DNA of 62,124 nt, taken from assembly GCA_037178675.1 (NCBI GenBank), contig JAYMGJ010000562.1, positions 1 through 62,124 on the forward strand, written 5' to 3'. Shown here one piece after another: positions 48,263 to 60,703 of the stretch. Both the position numbers and the translations under genes were made by a program. A model generated the notes under the pieces. That model had not been told where the DNA came from. It did not search any database and saw only the letters and a program-made list of their open reading frames with translations. The stretch's first letter is position 1; every line of letters starts with the position of its first letter. This DNA is from Scleroderma bovista. Taxonomy: Eukaryota > Basidiomycota > Agaricomycetes > Boletales > Sclerodermataceae.

Positions 48263-48484
48263 CTAGATGCTGCCAGAGGGAAATTGTAAGCCTAGTTGAG
48301 CTCTGAACTTCGCGAATTTCTCACGTGGTAAGTTTTTGGTGAGCAGATCAGCAGGATTCTCAGCACCATCAATGAAGAATAGCTCCACATTACCTTTCAC
48401 GACTGACTCGCGGATTCCGTGGTAGCGGATGTCAATGTGCTTGGAGCGAGGCTCCATTACAGGGTTGGATGCCATGAATATGGA
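48263..48484 (-). pseudogene. Copia-2 RNase H C-terminus
   Basis: Reverse-strand frame IFMASNPVMEPRSKHIDIRY, GIRESVVKGNVELFFIDG and NPADLLTKNLPREKF, ending in TGA at the left. Gypsy C (TSD GGACC) separates it from the rest of the polyprotein at 54213 onward. Confidence 0.88.
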
Positions 48485-48486
48485 CC

Positions 48487-49117
48487 TGTTACGACCATAT
48501 CCAACTCCAGATCTTATCCAGTTACTCCGGTCACATTGCAGCCCCATAGCTCAACTCTGGTCGTTCTCAGTTACTCCGGTCACGGTCGCGCAGATATGCT
48601 TCCGCTAACTACGACCCTTGGTCTAGTCTGCATCCAGCCCTTACTACACTTGCCCATCTACCCTGCCTTGACGTGAATTCTCCGTGAACTCGATATATCC
48701 TATACCTTGTAGCATTTTCACCGGACCTGATTTATTTTACCCGGACCTGACTTTATTTTCACCGGACCTGACCTAGTTCCAACTCCGGTCATCCCTTGTC
48801 CACTATTAGGTTGTTTACTTGTCACTGTATGTACTCGACCCTAGTTTCTACTTAGTATAAGTACCCTCTAGTTTACCCTGTAGACCTCAGTCTGAAATCA
48901 TCTAAGTTACTACTCCTGACCTTTGTCCGTCTCCGTCCCTTCCTCTGTTCTGACTGGAACCCACGCAAGGGATCAACGCTCATCGTCCTTGTCGTTGAAT
49001 CCAATCGGTCGCAACTCCAGCCTGGGCTAACCTCTGCCCAAATCCTTGACCTCCCCTCTTGTCCGTTTTCGTCCAGACTTGACCGGACTTCCTACCGGAG
49101 TAGACCCGGACTTGACA
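48487..49117 (+). repeat. Gypsy C 5' LTR
   Basis: 631 bp, TGTTACGACC...CGGACTTGACA. The same LTR family occurs at 53581-54207 and as a solo copy at 60704-61336. Confidence 0.93.
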
Positions 49118-49186
49118 GTATTTCAGACTCACACTTGTGTGGGTTCACTATACAAACCTCATACGCAAACTAGTTTCCATTTCCTC

Positions 49187-49550
49187 ATGACCATGACTAC
49201 ACGCTCTCGCGCTCGTACTGCTGCCGCACTTGCTGAAGAAGCAGGTGCAGTAAATGATCTCCACCTTTCTGCTGCCCAGCAAGCCCTGTCTAACCGCAGG
49301 CAACCTCCGGCTTCCGTTAGCCAATTCCGGAGCTTTACAGCTCGAAACCCCACAGCATCTATAACTCCGCGTCAAGATGCTGCGTCTCAGAGCCTTCGTG
49401 GTTCTGCAGACTTAGGTCACCATGAATCCGTTTCTGGTGATAGGTTCCCCTACCGTCGTGACTCCACTCTGGAGCGTCGCGAACCCGGTCGTTTCCAATG
49501 GTTCGGCCCTGAGGATGATCCTGGAGATGATCCAGACGACCCCGGAGATG

Positions 49551-49581
<31 letters not shown>

Positions 49582-50632
49582 ATTTCTCAACGCTATGGAA
49601 GAGCTAGACCCTAGTCTGGCTGTCTTCCACAATCTCGCTGTTGTCGTTAACCGCCTCTCTCACTCCTCACGTCGTACCAACGACTCCTCTTCCTCCCATG
49701 CCAAGGTCCATGAACCGGACACCTTTGATGGCATGGACCCCAAGAAACTCTGGACCTTCTCGGTCCAGTGCGAACTGTGCTTCCAGGATCGTGCCAAGGC
49801 GTTCCATCAAGATAGGGCAAGGGTAACGTTCGCCCAGTCCTATCTAAAAGGTATGACTCTGGAATGGTTCGAACCGGACCTCCTCAACTCCAGTGATCCG
49901 GCTGACCGCCTGCGATGGATGGACAGCTGGGTCCACTTCATCGCAGAACTCCAAAGCACCATTGGTCCTCACGACCCAGTTGCTGATGCTGAGCACCAGC
50001 TCGAGCATCTCTGTATGAAAGACTCGTACCGCATTACATGGTACATCGTAGATTTCAACTGCCTCGCATTGCAGGTCCAGGACTATGGAGATGGCGCACT
50101 CCGTCGCCTGTTTTACTCCGGTCTCCCAGACTGCCTCAAGGATGAGATCGCTCGAGTCAGGAAGCCCCTGACTCTGAATGGGCTAAGAGCCCTTTGTCAA
50201 GAGATCGACACGTGCTATTGGGAGCGCAAAGACGAGATCTCTCGTATGACGAAGAGTCAACCTACCTCGTCCTCCACCAAGCCCTCCAACTCTGGAGGCA
50301 ACACCCCCAAGTCCGGTCAAGCTCAGGCCGGCAACTCCACCAGCTCTGCCAACACCTCTGGCTCATCTAAGGCAACCAACAACCAGTCCTCGTCTGGCTC
50401 CAAACCGGACCTGACCAACAAGCTTGGTAAGGATGGGAAACTGACCGCAGACGAGCGTAAAAGGCGGCTTGACAACAACCTCTGCATGTTCTGTGGAGGT
50501 ACCGGACACTTCGTGGACAACTGTCCAAAGAAGTCCAAAAAGGCCAAGGCTCGCGCTGCGGCCATCGCTGCTGAGTCCGGTAAAATGGACTCTACTAACT
50601 CGGGTGCCAACTCCAAGTCAAAAAAAGAGTAA
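49187..50632 (+). CDS. gag: Gypsy C Gag
   Basis: 481 aa from an ATG at 49187 (a second ATG two codons on). A charged N-tail contains an Asp-rich stretch and nine Asn encoded by an AAC run. The Retrotrans_gag-like core (LTFSVQCELCF-type, YLKGMTLEWFEPDLL, FIAELQSTIGPHDP) is followed by a Ser/Asn-rich linker and a CCHC knuckle CMFCGGTGHFVDNC. The frame is intact. Confidence 0.88.
50620..50626 (+). promoter_or_regulatory. Candidate -1 frameshift site A_AAA_AAA
   Basis: Seven A residues in X_XXY_YYZ register with gag, one codon (GAG) before the TAA stop. The -1 frame is open from here (SSSQPSAQPASCVDSGS...) into protease. Confidence 0.7.
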
Positions 50633-53580
50633 GCAGCTCCCAGCCCTCCGCACAACCGGCGAGCTGCGTTGACTCCGGAAGTGCACCCAAGGAGGCCCGC
50701 CTCAACGCGTCCACTCTTTTCGACCCAAACTCCCTTATGCCACATGTTTCCCTTTTGTCCTTTGATATACCTAAAATCCGCGCACTCGTGGACTCTGGGT
50801 CCACACATTGTTTTGTAGATTTACGATTCGCGCACAAAAACAACATTACCTCTTACTCCATCTCTCCCATCCAACTCTGGTTGTTCAATGGTACATCAAA
50901 CTATGTAATTACTCAAGCTATCGATTTATCAGTGCAGTTCCCCGCATCCAGTGATGTCACCCCCATGACCTTTTATCTTGCTCTGTTGGATTCTGAATGC
51001 TCGATTGTCCTTGGACATAACTGGCTCACCCGCTATAATCTGTTGATTGACTGGGTATTGAGTAGTTTAACATTCTGGACTCTTGCAGGAAGTTTGCCAA
51101 TGCCCCCGTCGACTCCCTCTCTGGTTCCACCCGGAAACCCTGACTCCGGCCTCTCTGGCCAGTCTACCCCAGGCCCTGCGCCATCTGTCGACACTCCGGT
51201 TTGCACCCCCCCGCATATCTCCCTAATCAACGCAGCTGCATTTGTGCGTGCGTGCAGTTTAGAGGGATCCACGAAGTACCAACTTCAGCTGCGCCCTGTC
51301 AACTCAGCGAAGGCCCAGTCTTCTTCTACATCAACTCCGCTGGACCTGGACATCATCCCTCTGGAATATCGCAACTATGCGGATGTGTTCAGTAAAGCGA
51401 AAGCCTCTGAACTTCCCCTGCATCACGATTACAATTTGAAGATCGAACTCGAAGAAGGTACTTCACCACCCCTGGGAACCCTTTACTCACTGTCTCCGGT
51501 CAAGCTCTCCGCTCTCCAGACGTTCATCGATGAGAATCTCACTACAGGTTTCATCCGCCCCACCTCTTCCTCTCACGCTGCTCCAGTCCTCTTTGTAAAG
51601 AAGAAGGATGGCTCACTCCGCCTCTGCGTTGACTTCCGAGGCCTAAACAAAATCACCAAAAAGGATCACTATCCACTCCCCCTTATCTCTGATCTATTGG
51701 ACTCCCCCAGCCATGCTAAGATCTATTCAAAGATCGACCTCTGGCATGCGTACCATCTAGTCCAGATTGCTCCAGGCGATGAATGGAAGACCGCTTTCCA
51801 TACACACTATGGGTCCTACGAGTGGTTAGTAATGCCCTTTGGCCTCACTAACGCCCCTGCAGCTTTCCAGCGCTTTGTCAACACCATCTTTGCTGACATG
51901 CTGGATGTCTGCATTGTCGTGTACCTCGACGACATCCTCATCTACTCCGAGGATATGGAGTCTCACCAGCAGCATGTCTGGGAGGTACTCCGCCGTCTCC
52001 GGTTACATGGCCTCTTTGCCAAACTGGAAAAATGCGAGTTCCACTCGGACTCAGTGGAATACCTTGGCTACCGTCTATCCCCTGAAGGTCTGACTATGTC
52101 TCCGGACAAAATACAAACCATCTCCGATTGGCCTGAACCTCGTAAGGTAAAGGACATCCAATCCTTCTTGGGATTCGCCAACTTCTACCACCGGTTCATT
52201 TTCAACTACTCCGACATTGTGGTTCCTCTTACCCGGCTCACCCAGAAAGATGCTCCTTGGATCTTCTCCGAGGACTGTCGACATGCTTTCAATGCTCTCA
52301 AGCACACCTTCACCACTGCACCCATACTCACTCGCTTTATTCTGGACACCCCTATCATCGTGGAAACTGACACCTCCGACTATGCTGTCGCTGGCATCTT
52401 GTCTATCACCTGCGCCGACAGAGAGATTCGTCCGGTTGCTTACTACTCCCAGACCTTAACTGCTCCGGAGCTGAACTATGACACCCACGATAAGGAACTC
52501 CTTGCCATCTTCGAGGCATTCCGGAACTGGCGCCATTACCTTGAAGGCTCTGCCTCCCCTGTTGACGTCGTCACCGACCACAAAAACCTGGAGTATTTCT
52601 CTACTTCCAAAGTCCTCTCCTGCCGGCAAGCCCAGTGGTCTGAATTCCTCTCCCAGTTTAACCTCGTCATTCGTTTCCACCCCGGAAAACTTGGTGCCAA
52701 GCCAGACGCTCTCACTAGATGATGGGACGTCTACCCCAAAGAGGGGGATAGTGGCTATGCCCGTGTTAATCCACAAAATCTCAGGCTGGTGTTCACCCAC
52801 GAACAACTGACTAACTCACTTCGCGCAACCATTCTAGAGTTCCCAGTCCTCCGTCAAGCAGTTGCCATCATGGATGTGGAAACACTCCACAACAACATTT
52901 TATCTGCTCTCCCCTCAGATCCCATTGCCCAGATCCACCTCTCAGACCCACCGGACTCTCGTTGGTCCACTGATGAGGCAGGATTCCTCCGCCTAGATGG
53001 TCGCATCTATGTACCGGACCTGGATGGTCTCTGCCTCCGGGTACTCCGGTACCACCATGATCACCCACTCTCTGGGCACTTTGGGCAAAACCGGACCTTG
53101 GAACTAATCCGGCGTAAGTACACCTGGCCTGGTCTTAGGACCTTCGTCAAGGACTACGTCCGGTCATGCACCTCCTGCGCTCGAGCTAAGACACTGCACC
53201 ATCAACCCTATGGGTTACTAAAACAGCTCCCTGTCCCGGAAAGACCTTGGAACTCCATATCCATGGACTTTATAGAGCAGCTCCCTGCCTCTACCAGATT
53301 CACAGCTATCTTGGTCATAGTAGATAGGCTCTCTAAACAGGCCATCTTCATTCCTACTCATGACACCATCACTAGCCCGGAGCTCGTGAAGCTCTTCCTA
53401 CTCCATGTATTCTCCAAGCACGGTGTTCCTGCCCATGTCACTTCAGATCGCAGTACTGAGTTCGTCTCCCACTTCTTCCGGTCACTTGGAAAAGCCCTCG
53501 ACATGCGCCTCCACTTCACCTCTGGTTACCACCCGGAGGGTGACGGCCAGACAGAGCATTCCAACCAGACACTGGAACAT
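50627..53580 (+). pseudogene. pol: Gypsy C Pol, one nonsense codon and 3' truncation
   Basis: Protease RALVDSGSTHCFVD; reverse transcriptase with KKKDGSLRLCVDFRGLN, SKIDLWHAYHLV and YLDDILIYS; RNase H with VETDTSDYAVAGIL and VVTDHKNLEYF; integrase with the HHCC region (HPLSGHFGQNRTLELI...CTSCARAK), SMDFIEQLP and TSDRSTEF. TGA at 52720-52722, just after DALTR, interrupts the frame and is best explained by CGA to TGA. The second integrase motif has Ser where Gly is usual. The frame is lost at GQTEHSNQTLEH, where LTR sequence begins. Confidence 0.9.
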
Positions 53581-54207
53581 ACGACCATATCCAACTCCAG
53601 ATCTTATCCAGTTACTCCGGTCACATTGCAGCCCCATAGCTCAACTCCGGTCATTCTCAGTTACTCCAGTCATGGTCACGCAGATACGCTTCCGCTAACT
53701 ACGACCCTTGGTCTAGTCTGCATCCAGCCCTTACTACACTTGCCCATCTACCCTGCCTTGACGTGAATTCTCCGTGAACTCGATATATCCTATACCTTGT
53801 AGCATTTTCACCGGACCTGATTTATTTTACCCGGACCTGACTTTATTTTCACCGGACCTGACCTAGTTCCAACTCTGGTCATCCCTTGTCCACTATTAGG
53901 TTGTTTACTTGTCACTGTATGTACTCGACCCTAGTTTCTACTTAGTATAAGTACCCTCTAGTTTACCCTGTAGACCTCAGTCTGAAATCATCTAAGTTAC
54001 TACTCCTGACCTTTGTCCGTCTCCGTCCCTTCCTCTGTTCTGACTGGAACCCACGCAAGGGATCAACGCTCGTCGTCCTTGTCGTTGAATCCAATCGGTC
54101 ACAACTCCGGCCCAGGCTAACCTCTGCCCAAATCCTTGACCTCCCCTCTCGTCTGTTTTCGTCCGGACTTGACCGGACTTCCTACCAGAGTAGACCCAGA
54201 CTTGACA
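53581..54207 (+). repeat. Gypsy C 3' LTR, 5' end missing
   Basis: Matches the 5' LTR from its ACGACC onward; the initial TGTT is replaced by pol-derived ACAT, marking the deletion junction. Confidence 0.88.
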
Positions 54208-54212
54208 GGACC

Positions 54213-55959
54213 CCTGATTATCACCACAAATCAGGATAGCTTTCAGCTTATAGCCGAGCTCACCAAGTAAACTCCGAATCCAGGTAACTTGGCGAGCGCA
54301 ATCGCTCAAAGCCATGTATTCGGCCTCAGTGAATGAGTACACAATAGTCTTCTGCGCACGAGAAGTCCAACTGATCAAGCCATCTGCAAGCTTCAGGTAG
54401 AAACCTGTCTGCAAGAGGCGAGAGGTAGGGTCTGATCCCCAATCTGAGTCCGTGCATGCAATCAGGCCATCACTGGATCCACCATTGTACACTAGGGAGT
54501 AATTAGGTGTACCAATCAAGTAGTGACAGATATAAAGTGCTTTGGACAGGTGGTCCTGGGATGGATTTGTGGCATGGCGCAAAAGGTGGGTGACTGCAAA
54601 GGCAATGTCAGGCCTAGTGCCTAACATAAGGTACAGGAGGGACCCAATAACTGTCTGGAAACAGGAGCGGAGTTCCACATCAACAGGCTCTGTATTTTTG
54701 GCAGCATAGTAGCCAGCTGGCAGTGGGGTGCTTGCGGACTTTGCATTGAGCATGCCACAGCATTTGATGACCTTTTGTAGGTACGCGCATTGATCCAGGT
54801 GGATAGCACGACCCTTGCGAGTGATTCACATTCAGAGGAATTCCTTAGGTTCTCCAAGGTCTCTGCACTCCCATTTGCACATGAACTGCGCTTTAATGGC
54901 ATCAACAACAGCCTTGTTAGGGCCGCAGAATAGTGTGTCGTCAACGTAGATAATACCAATGACGATGTTGGTGCCTTTCTTCTTATAGAAGAAGATGCCT
55001 GCTTCAGACGTAAGGTGCTCAAACCCGAGCTCCTTGAGAGACTCATCGAGTGTACGCCACCAAGCTAGGCCAGCCTGTTTGAGGCCATAGAGGGCACACC
55101 AGAGGTGGAGCACTTTGCGCTCTTGCCCGGGAACTGCAAACCCTTCGGGTTGTTCCATGTAGATCTCTTCGTTGAGCTTGCCATACAAGTAGGCACTCCG
55201 AACATCGAGTCCAGTGATATACCAATTCTCAAGTGTGGAAAGCGCAAGCATGAGGCGCACTGTTTCAAAGCGCACAACTGGTGAGAAGACCTGGTCGAAA
55301 TCTAATCCCTCGACCTGGGAGAAACCTTTTGCTACTAAGCGGGCTTTCTTGCGGCCATCCGACTTCACATCAAAGACCCATCGATTCTTTATGACCTTCC
55401 AGTCTCGGGGACGGTCAACTAGCTCAAAGACCTTGCGCTTTCGCAGCACATCGAGCTCTTCTTGGCAAGCAAGTCGCCAGAGTTTCTGCTCAGCTTGGGG
55501 TAAGCGAGCGATGTCCTTGTAGGACCAGTTGCAGACACTCTCATATTGAGGCTCACGGGTTTCGAGGGCTTTTCCCATCAGGAATTGGACTAGGTTTGCT
55601 CCCCCTTCCTCACACATCTTTTGCACATATTCCTCACTGGGCGTTGCAGAGGTGTCGGGGAAACTACCAGGGATATGGTCTGGTGTGTCCGGTTGTGGGG
55701 GCCTAGGGGCCTCACCCACTGTTTCTCGCCATCAAGAGGCACTTTTGATATCCCGGAGTTGCTCGACGGATGTCGCCGCTCACCATATACGTTACCGGGG
55801 TGCAATGGCGCTCTACGTTCACGTTGGGGGCAGGCAGGGATATTCACTGCAGGAGGTCGCGGCACATTCTGGCAGCGTTCAGCTCGGCCAGGGTGCTGTG
55901 GTGCCGGGGGTGGTGGGTTTCTCGCCAGTGAAGGTGTTCTCGGTGCCGGTGGAGGCACT
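54213..55959 (-). pseudogene. Copia-2 reverse transcriptase and RNase H
   Basis: Reverse-strand Ty1/Copia polyprotein. Reverse transcriptase shows KARLVAKGFSQVEGLDFDQV, SPVVRFETVRLML, LDVRSAYLYGKL, ALYGLKQAGLAWW and the catalytic YVDDTLF. Then GTRPDIAFAV and the RNase H block (ACTDSDWGSDP, EAEYMALSDCARQVTWI). Two TGA codons at 54832-54834 and 54826-54828 lie one codon apart, where L-R-M-R would be expected; both fit CGA to TGA. The part upstream of about 55720 is a Pro-rich linker out of clear frame. The integrase side is cut off at 55960 by Gypsy B. Confidence 0.9.
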
Positions 55960-56341
55960 TGTAATGGTCTAACTTTTTATCTTATCTAATCTGCAATTAG
56001 ATGACATCTTATCTTATCATACCATAGTATCTTATCTAGTGCATCTTATCTGTAGGTCTGTCTAGACTACAGCCTTGTGCTGTACATGCTGTATCCCTTG
56101 ATGTCATTAGCATAGCCTTACCACAGGATGGCAGCTGTGCTCACTGCCTCGTACAGCATACAGCCTCATGGATAGCCTCACACCGGACACATGTAGTGTA
56201 GTATATATACTGCTGCAATCCAGCACCCAGAGGCTCTCCATTCGAGCTCTCTTTGGGTCTTTGCTCTAAGACGCTTGCATCCTTTCCTCTCAGAGTTCGT
56301 TGTGTGGTAGTTCTTTGGGTTTCGCCCTTAGGGTTGTCTCA
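55960..56341 (+). repeat. Gypsy B 5' LTR
   Basis: 382 bp, TGTAATGGTCTAAC...GGGTTGTCTCA, aligned with the Gypsy A LTR. CpG sites near its start (ACGGTCCG in A) read ATGGTCTA here. Confidence 0.87.
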
Positions 56342-56726
56342 CTAGAGCTCGAATCTACCCATCTACTAGTCGTCTACCACGCGCTGTTCCCCAGCCTTAT
56401 AAAGGGAAACTATACCCAGACTCCAGGGTTAAGGAGCTTTGTTTCAGACCTTTCACGTTCACACATGGCCAGCCTTTAGTGCCGTTCCCTGTAGCCCACT
56501 TGGGTTTGGGAGTTTTTAGTACCTAGTCGTTTACGTATCGTACACCAGCCCAGGGTCGTGCCTGGTGTCTGTAGGGTGGCTCCCGTTCAAGCGTGGTTCG
56601 TACCCGCAAGGAGATTGAGCCGTAGTTACCAGTAGTTCCTCCGTCCGTGGAGAGGTAGACCCGTGATCTGCAGCCAGTGACCATTTGTACTCTGCATAGC
56701 TGTGCCACTGCCCTGACCCGGCGAGC

Positions 56727-57146
56727 ATGACAGGCGAACAGAGTCTTATGCTTAGTTCATTGGAACACCTGTGGGGATCTAGTCCCGACATACCACTACC
56801 TCTACGTTACCCTACGAGTTTAGTCACCATACCTCCCTACGAGTACTCCTTCAGTCAGGCAGGTCGCCTGACAGTCACCTACGATACCCGCTACCCCCTT
56901 CCTCTTACGCCCGCTCAAGAAGCTGTCAGAGAAGCAGACTTCCAGAGGATCAAGCAGATGTACACCGCCTTCCGCTGCTACAACCTCGTTGTCGACACCC
57001 TTGCAGACCTCTTCCTCGACAACCCCCGCTACTACGTCAAGGCCGAACCCGCCCTCCCGCTCGCCCGCCGTCATATGTTTCGCACTTCCTGTCTCTACCC
57101 CGCACGTCCCCGAGGCGCTCCCTACTCCCGCTACCACCCCTACTAG
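56727..57146 (+). CDS. Gypsy B upstream frame (ORF0), in frame with gag
   Basis: 139 codons ending in TAG at 57144-57146, one codon before the gag ATG and in its frame. The apparent ATG at 56727 sits where Gypsy A has GCGCGAC, so it may be a decay product rather than a true start. Contains EAVREADFQRIKQMY and a Pro/Arg-rich C-terminus shared with Gypsy A. Confidence 0.4.
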   Translation: MTGEQSLMLSSLEHLWGSSPDIPLPLRYPTSLVTIPPYEYSFSQAGRLTVTYDTRYPLPLTPAQEAVREADFQRIKQMYTAFRCYNLVVDTLADLFLDNPRYYVKAEPALPLARRHMFRTSCLYPARPRGAPYSRYHPY

Positions 57147-57149
57147 AAG

Positions 57150-58157
57150 ATGGATCAGCAACATCAAGATCTGCTTCAGAACATTCCCCTTCAGTTCGTG
57201 CAGGGTCAACTTGACCTCCAGAACAGTATCCAGGCCCTTGCTGATGCGCAGCAGGGCCTTGCTCCCGAAGCCCCTGGGGCACCTGCGGCGCTGCCTCGCG
57301 CCCCTAAAAAGATTGCTGCTGAACCTGGGAATTATGATGGCTCCCCCCAGGCCTTCAGAGTTTGGTGGAGCAAGATGAAGTTGTGGGTCATGATGAACCA
57401 AAGGAGCGGTCTCCTAACAAGGAATAGCGAGATCATGGTGGCCGTTCTTTCTAGGTTTGAAGGACCTAAAGCTGGGTGTTGGGCCCAGGTAAAGTTGGAC
57501 TACTATCTTAGTCTGGGAGTCGAGTACCCGACATGGGACACTCTGCAGGCCAAAATAACTGCCTTTTTCGTGCCTGGCAACAATGCCGACTGGGCTAGGT
57601 CCCAGTTACTAAAGTTGTGCTAGGGCCCCTGTCAGCGAGTAGACGATTTCCTCGCAACTTTTGAGTCGCTCAAAGTCAAGAGTGGCTGTCCCGACACCTA
57701 TGCTAGGGACTTGCTTGAAAGGGCGGTACAGAGGCAGGTCCTCCAGCAGGTATACCTCCTGGTGAAGGATCGCGCCACTTATGCTGAGCTGGCCACCTCG
57801 GTCAGAACCATCGGAAGGGCTCAGGAGCTCTTCCTGATTAATACACAGGGCAGAGCTCGCTATTATCAGTAAGGGAGTGGCTCCTCCTCTTACGGAGTTA
57901 CACCGGGCGCTGGCGCCCCTATGGATATCGGTGCTGCTCAGCAGCAAAACCAGCAGCGGAGTAAAGGGCTCCAATGCTATAACTGCCAGGGATTTGGCCA
58001 CATCACTCGCAAATGTAGCCAGCCGTGTCGCCCACGTCGAGGGCAACCCCAGCAAACCCGGGCTGTACAGCCCCAACCTGACAATGAACGTGTCAACGCC
58101 ATTCACGGCATGTCCTTCTCTGAAATGAGGGACTATTTCAAGAATTTAAAAGATTAG
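57150..58157 (+). pseudogene. gag: Gypsy B Gag with two stops
   Basis: Same architecture as the Gypsy A Gag (FRVWWSKMKLWVMM, FFVPGNNADWARSQ, zinc knuckle CYNCQGFGHITRKC). Stops interrupt it at 57621-57623 (TAG, where Gypsy A has CAG) and 57870-57872 (TAA). Slip site T_TTA_AAA at 58145-58151 precedes the normal stop. Confidence 0.88.
58145..58151 (+). promoter_or_regulatory. Candidate -1 frameshift site T_TTA_AAA (Gypsy B)
   Basis: Same heptamer, register and distance to the gag stop as in Gypsy A; the -1 frame leads into pol (FKRLESEDTMGTLALES). Confidence 0.75.
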
Positions 58158-59302
58158 AGAGTGAGGATACAATGGGCACCCTCGCTCTTGAGTCTGAGTT
58201 GGACAGTGCAGTAAGGATCTTGGACTATCATCTCTCCTGTGCTAAATCCCCTGAAGCGCAGGATATTTATAAATACCATATCTCTCTTCTCTCTCATAAA
58301 ATACAGAAAACCCATAAAAAATCACCTTCTGTAGTTTCTCCTGTCTCCTTCAACAAGTACTCTGTCTTGTCAGTAGGTAGTATGGACTGTAGTGACTCGT
58401 CTGTATTTATTACCGAACCCTCTAAGGGAGTCCCTGCAAAGAGCTCAGCACCAGAGGTTAAATCGTGTGTGCTTAATTCCCTGTTGAATACTACTGTTTC
58501 TTCCCCTTTGGCATCTGAGGAACCAGAAAGCCCTGCCGGAACCGAAGAAGTTTCTCTCTTGGACTTACGGAGGTCCTTCACCTTGGAACATGAAGTGACG
58601 ATACCCGTCCGCATTTGCGGACCCCTTAACGTTATAAAAGTAGATGCCCTGCTAGACAGTGGCGCTACTGGATGTTTTGTTGACAAGAGCTGGGCTCTTG
58701 ATAGACACTTACAGTTATCTAAGCTGGTAAAGCCTGTTCCAGTGCTTAACGTAGATGGCACCAGGAACCAGGAAGGCGATATCACGCATTATGTATTACT
58801 TACAGTCGGTATTGGGAAACATGCTGAAAAGCTTTGGTGTGCAGTCACTTGCCTTGGAAAGGTTCCCCTTATCCTCGGCCACACCTGGCTTAGAAAGCAT
58901 AACCCCGATATTGATTGGGTAACCGGACAAGTTAATTTAACTAGGTGTCCCCTGGAGTGCAAGTCACTCTTGGAAATGCGCTTCGCTAAATTATTACGTC
59001 AAAACGAATCTCAGGAAACTTGGATTCAGGCTTTAAAGGCCCACGAGTCAAAGGTTGCTGTCGATGAGACAACCCTCGAGGAGGCCCAGAAGCTTGTACC
59101 CCAAGAGTACTGGGAGTATTTAGATGTCTTCTCGAAGAAGTTGTCAGAACGCATGCCGCTTAGGAAACTGTGGGATCATGGCATCGATCTCAGGGAAGAT
59201 TTCCCACCTAAAAAAGGGTGTTTGATACCCCTGTCGGTGGACGAACAGAAGGAAGTTGAGGACTTTGTTGATGATCAGCTTGCGAAAGGATACATTCGCC
59301 CG

Positions 59303-59574
59303 TTGAAAAGATAACAATGTGTTTGGGTGGCTGCTCCCTCAGATGAGGTGCATTCGACCCAGGGACTTCTGGAGGTCTGGCAAGGCTCCCAGGGACTAAG
59401 GAGACTAGGAAACTAGAGAGTGGAAGGGTGGTTCAGTCACTCCAAGACTGAGCTCAAAGATATACACTGAGAAGGATGATGCTTAGTAAGCTAAGTACAA
59501 GCCTACATAGCTAAGGTAAGAGTCCAGTATCAGTACTACCAATCTACACACCCAGAGACAGGACTGTCTCTACA
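59303..59574 (-). mobile_element. Small non-autonomous element, copy B
   Basis: About 272 bp inserted in reverse transcriptase between codons for IRP and SI of the uninterrupted frame. The right end (reverse) is TGTAGAGACAGTCCTGTCTC, as in copies A and C. The left end diverges from copy A, so the border is approximate. Confidence 0.72.
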
Positions 59575-60703
59575 CTGTCTATTTCTCCTCAGACTTCCCC
59601 TGTCTTCTTTGTCCCCAAAAAGGACGGCAAAAAGTGCATGGTTCAGGACTATTGTTATTTAAATGAATGGGCCATTAAAAATAACTACCCGCTACCCTTG
59701 ATCAGTCATCTTGTCGACAAGCTGAAAGGATGTAAACTCTTCACGAAGATGGATCTTCGCTGGGGATATAACAATGTCCATATCAAGGAAGGCGATGAAT
59801 GGAAAGCTGTGTTTGTAACGCACAAAGGGGCTTTTGAGCCCGTTGTTATGTATTTCGGTCTGTGTAATTCACCCACAACATTCCAAAAGATGATGAACGA
59901 GATCTTCCACAATATGTCAGATGTCTGTGTGGTGTATATTGACGACCTCATGATATTTACAAATACGGACGATCAGGAAAAGCATGACAGGATCGTGCTT
60001 GAAGTCTTAAAATGTTTACGTGATAATGACTTGTTTGTCAAACCAGAGAAGTGTCGCTTCCGCGTTACTGAAGTCGACTTCCTTGGAATGATAGTCTCAC
60101 ATGACAGGATAAAGATGGACCCTGAAAAAGTTAATGCTATTTTGAAGTGGCCTGAGCCAACGAATGTCAAACAGGTTCGAGCATTCCTAGGCCTCGGCAA
60201 CTTCTATAGATGCTTCATTAAAGATTATGTGATCATGGCTAGGCCATTGACGGACTGAATGTGCAAAGATGTGGTGTTCCATTTCGGTAATAAGGAACAT
60301 GCTGTGTTTGAAGCCTTGAAGGCTGCGTTTACTCGTGCACTGGTACTTCAGTACCCTGACCAGGACCGCGAATTCCGCCTCGAAACTGATGTGTCTGAGT
60401 TCGCCATTGGGGGAGTGATATCCGTTAAGTGTGAGGACAGCGAATTCAGACCAGTAGCGTACATGTCACACTCTATGACGCTGCCGGAACGCAACTATCC
60501 TATTCACGACAAAGAAATGCTGGCCATTATAAAAGCAACAGAGGCCTGGCGCCATTATCTCGAGGCCACTCCTTATGCCTTTGAGATCTACACGGATCAT
60601 CATAACTTAACGTACTTCACAAAGTCACAGAATCTCTCCAAGTGCCAAGTGCGCTGGCAGATGTGGATGACGCACTTCAACTACTCGTTAATTTATAAGA
60701 AAG

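Larger units (their letters stand above)
48487..54207 (+). mobile_element. Gypsy C: truncated Ty3/Gypsy element
   Basis: LTRs at 48487-49117 and about 53581-54207; GGACC at 48482-48486 and 54208-54212 is the target duplication. Gag and most of pol are present. The 3' part of integrase, any C-terminal domain, the polypurine tract and the first few LTR bases are missing, so pol runs straight into the LTR at 53580. LTR differences are mostly at CpG sites. Confidence 0.92.
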
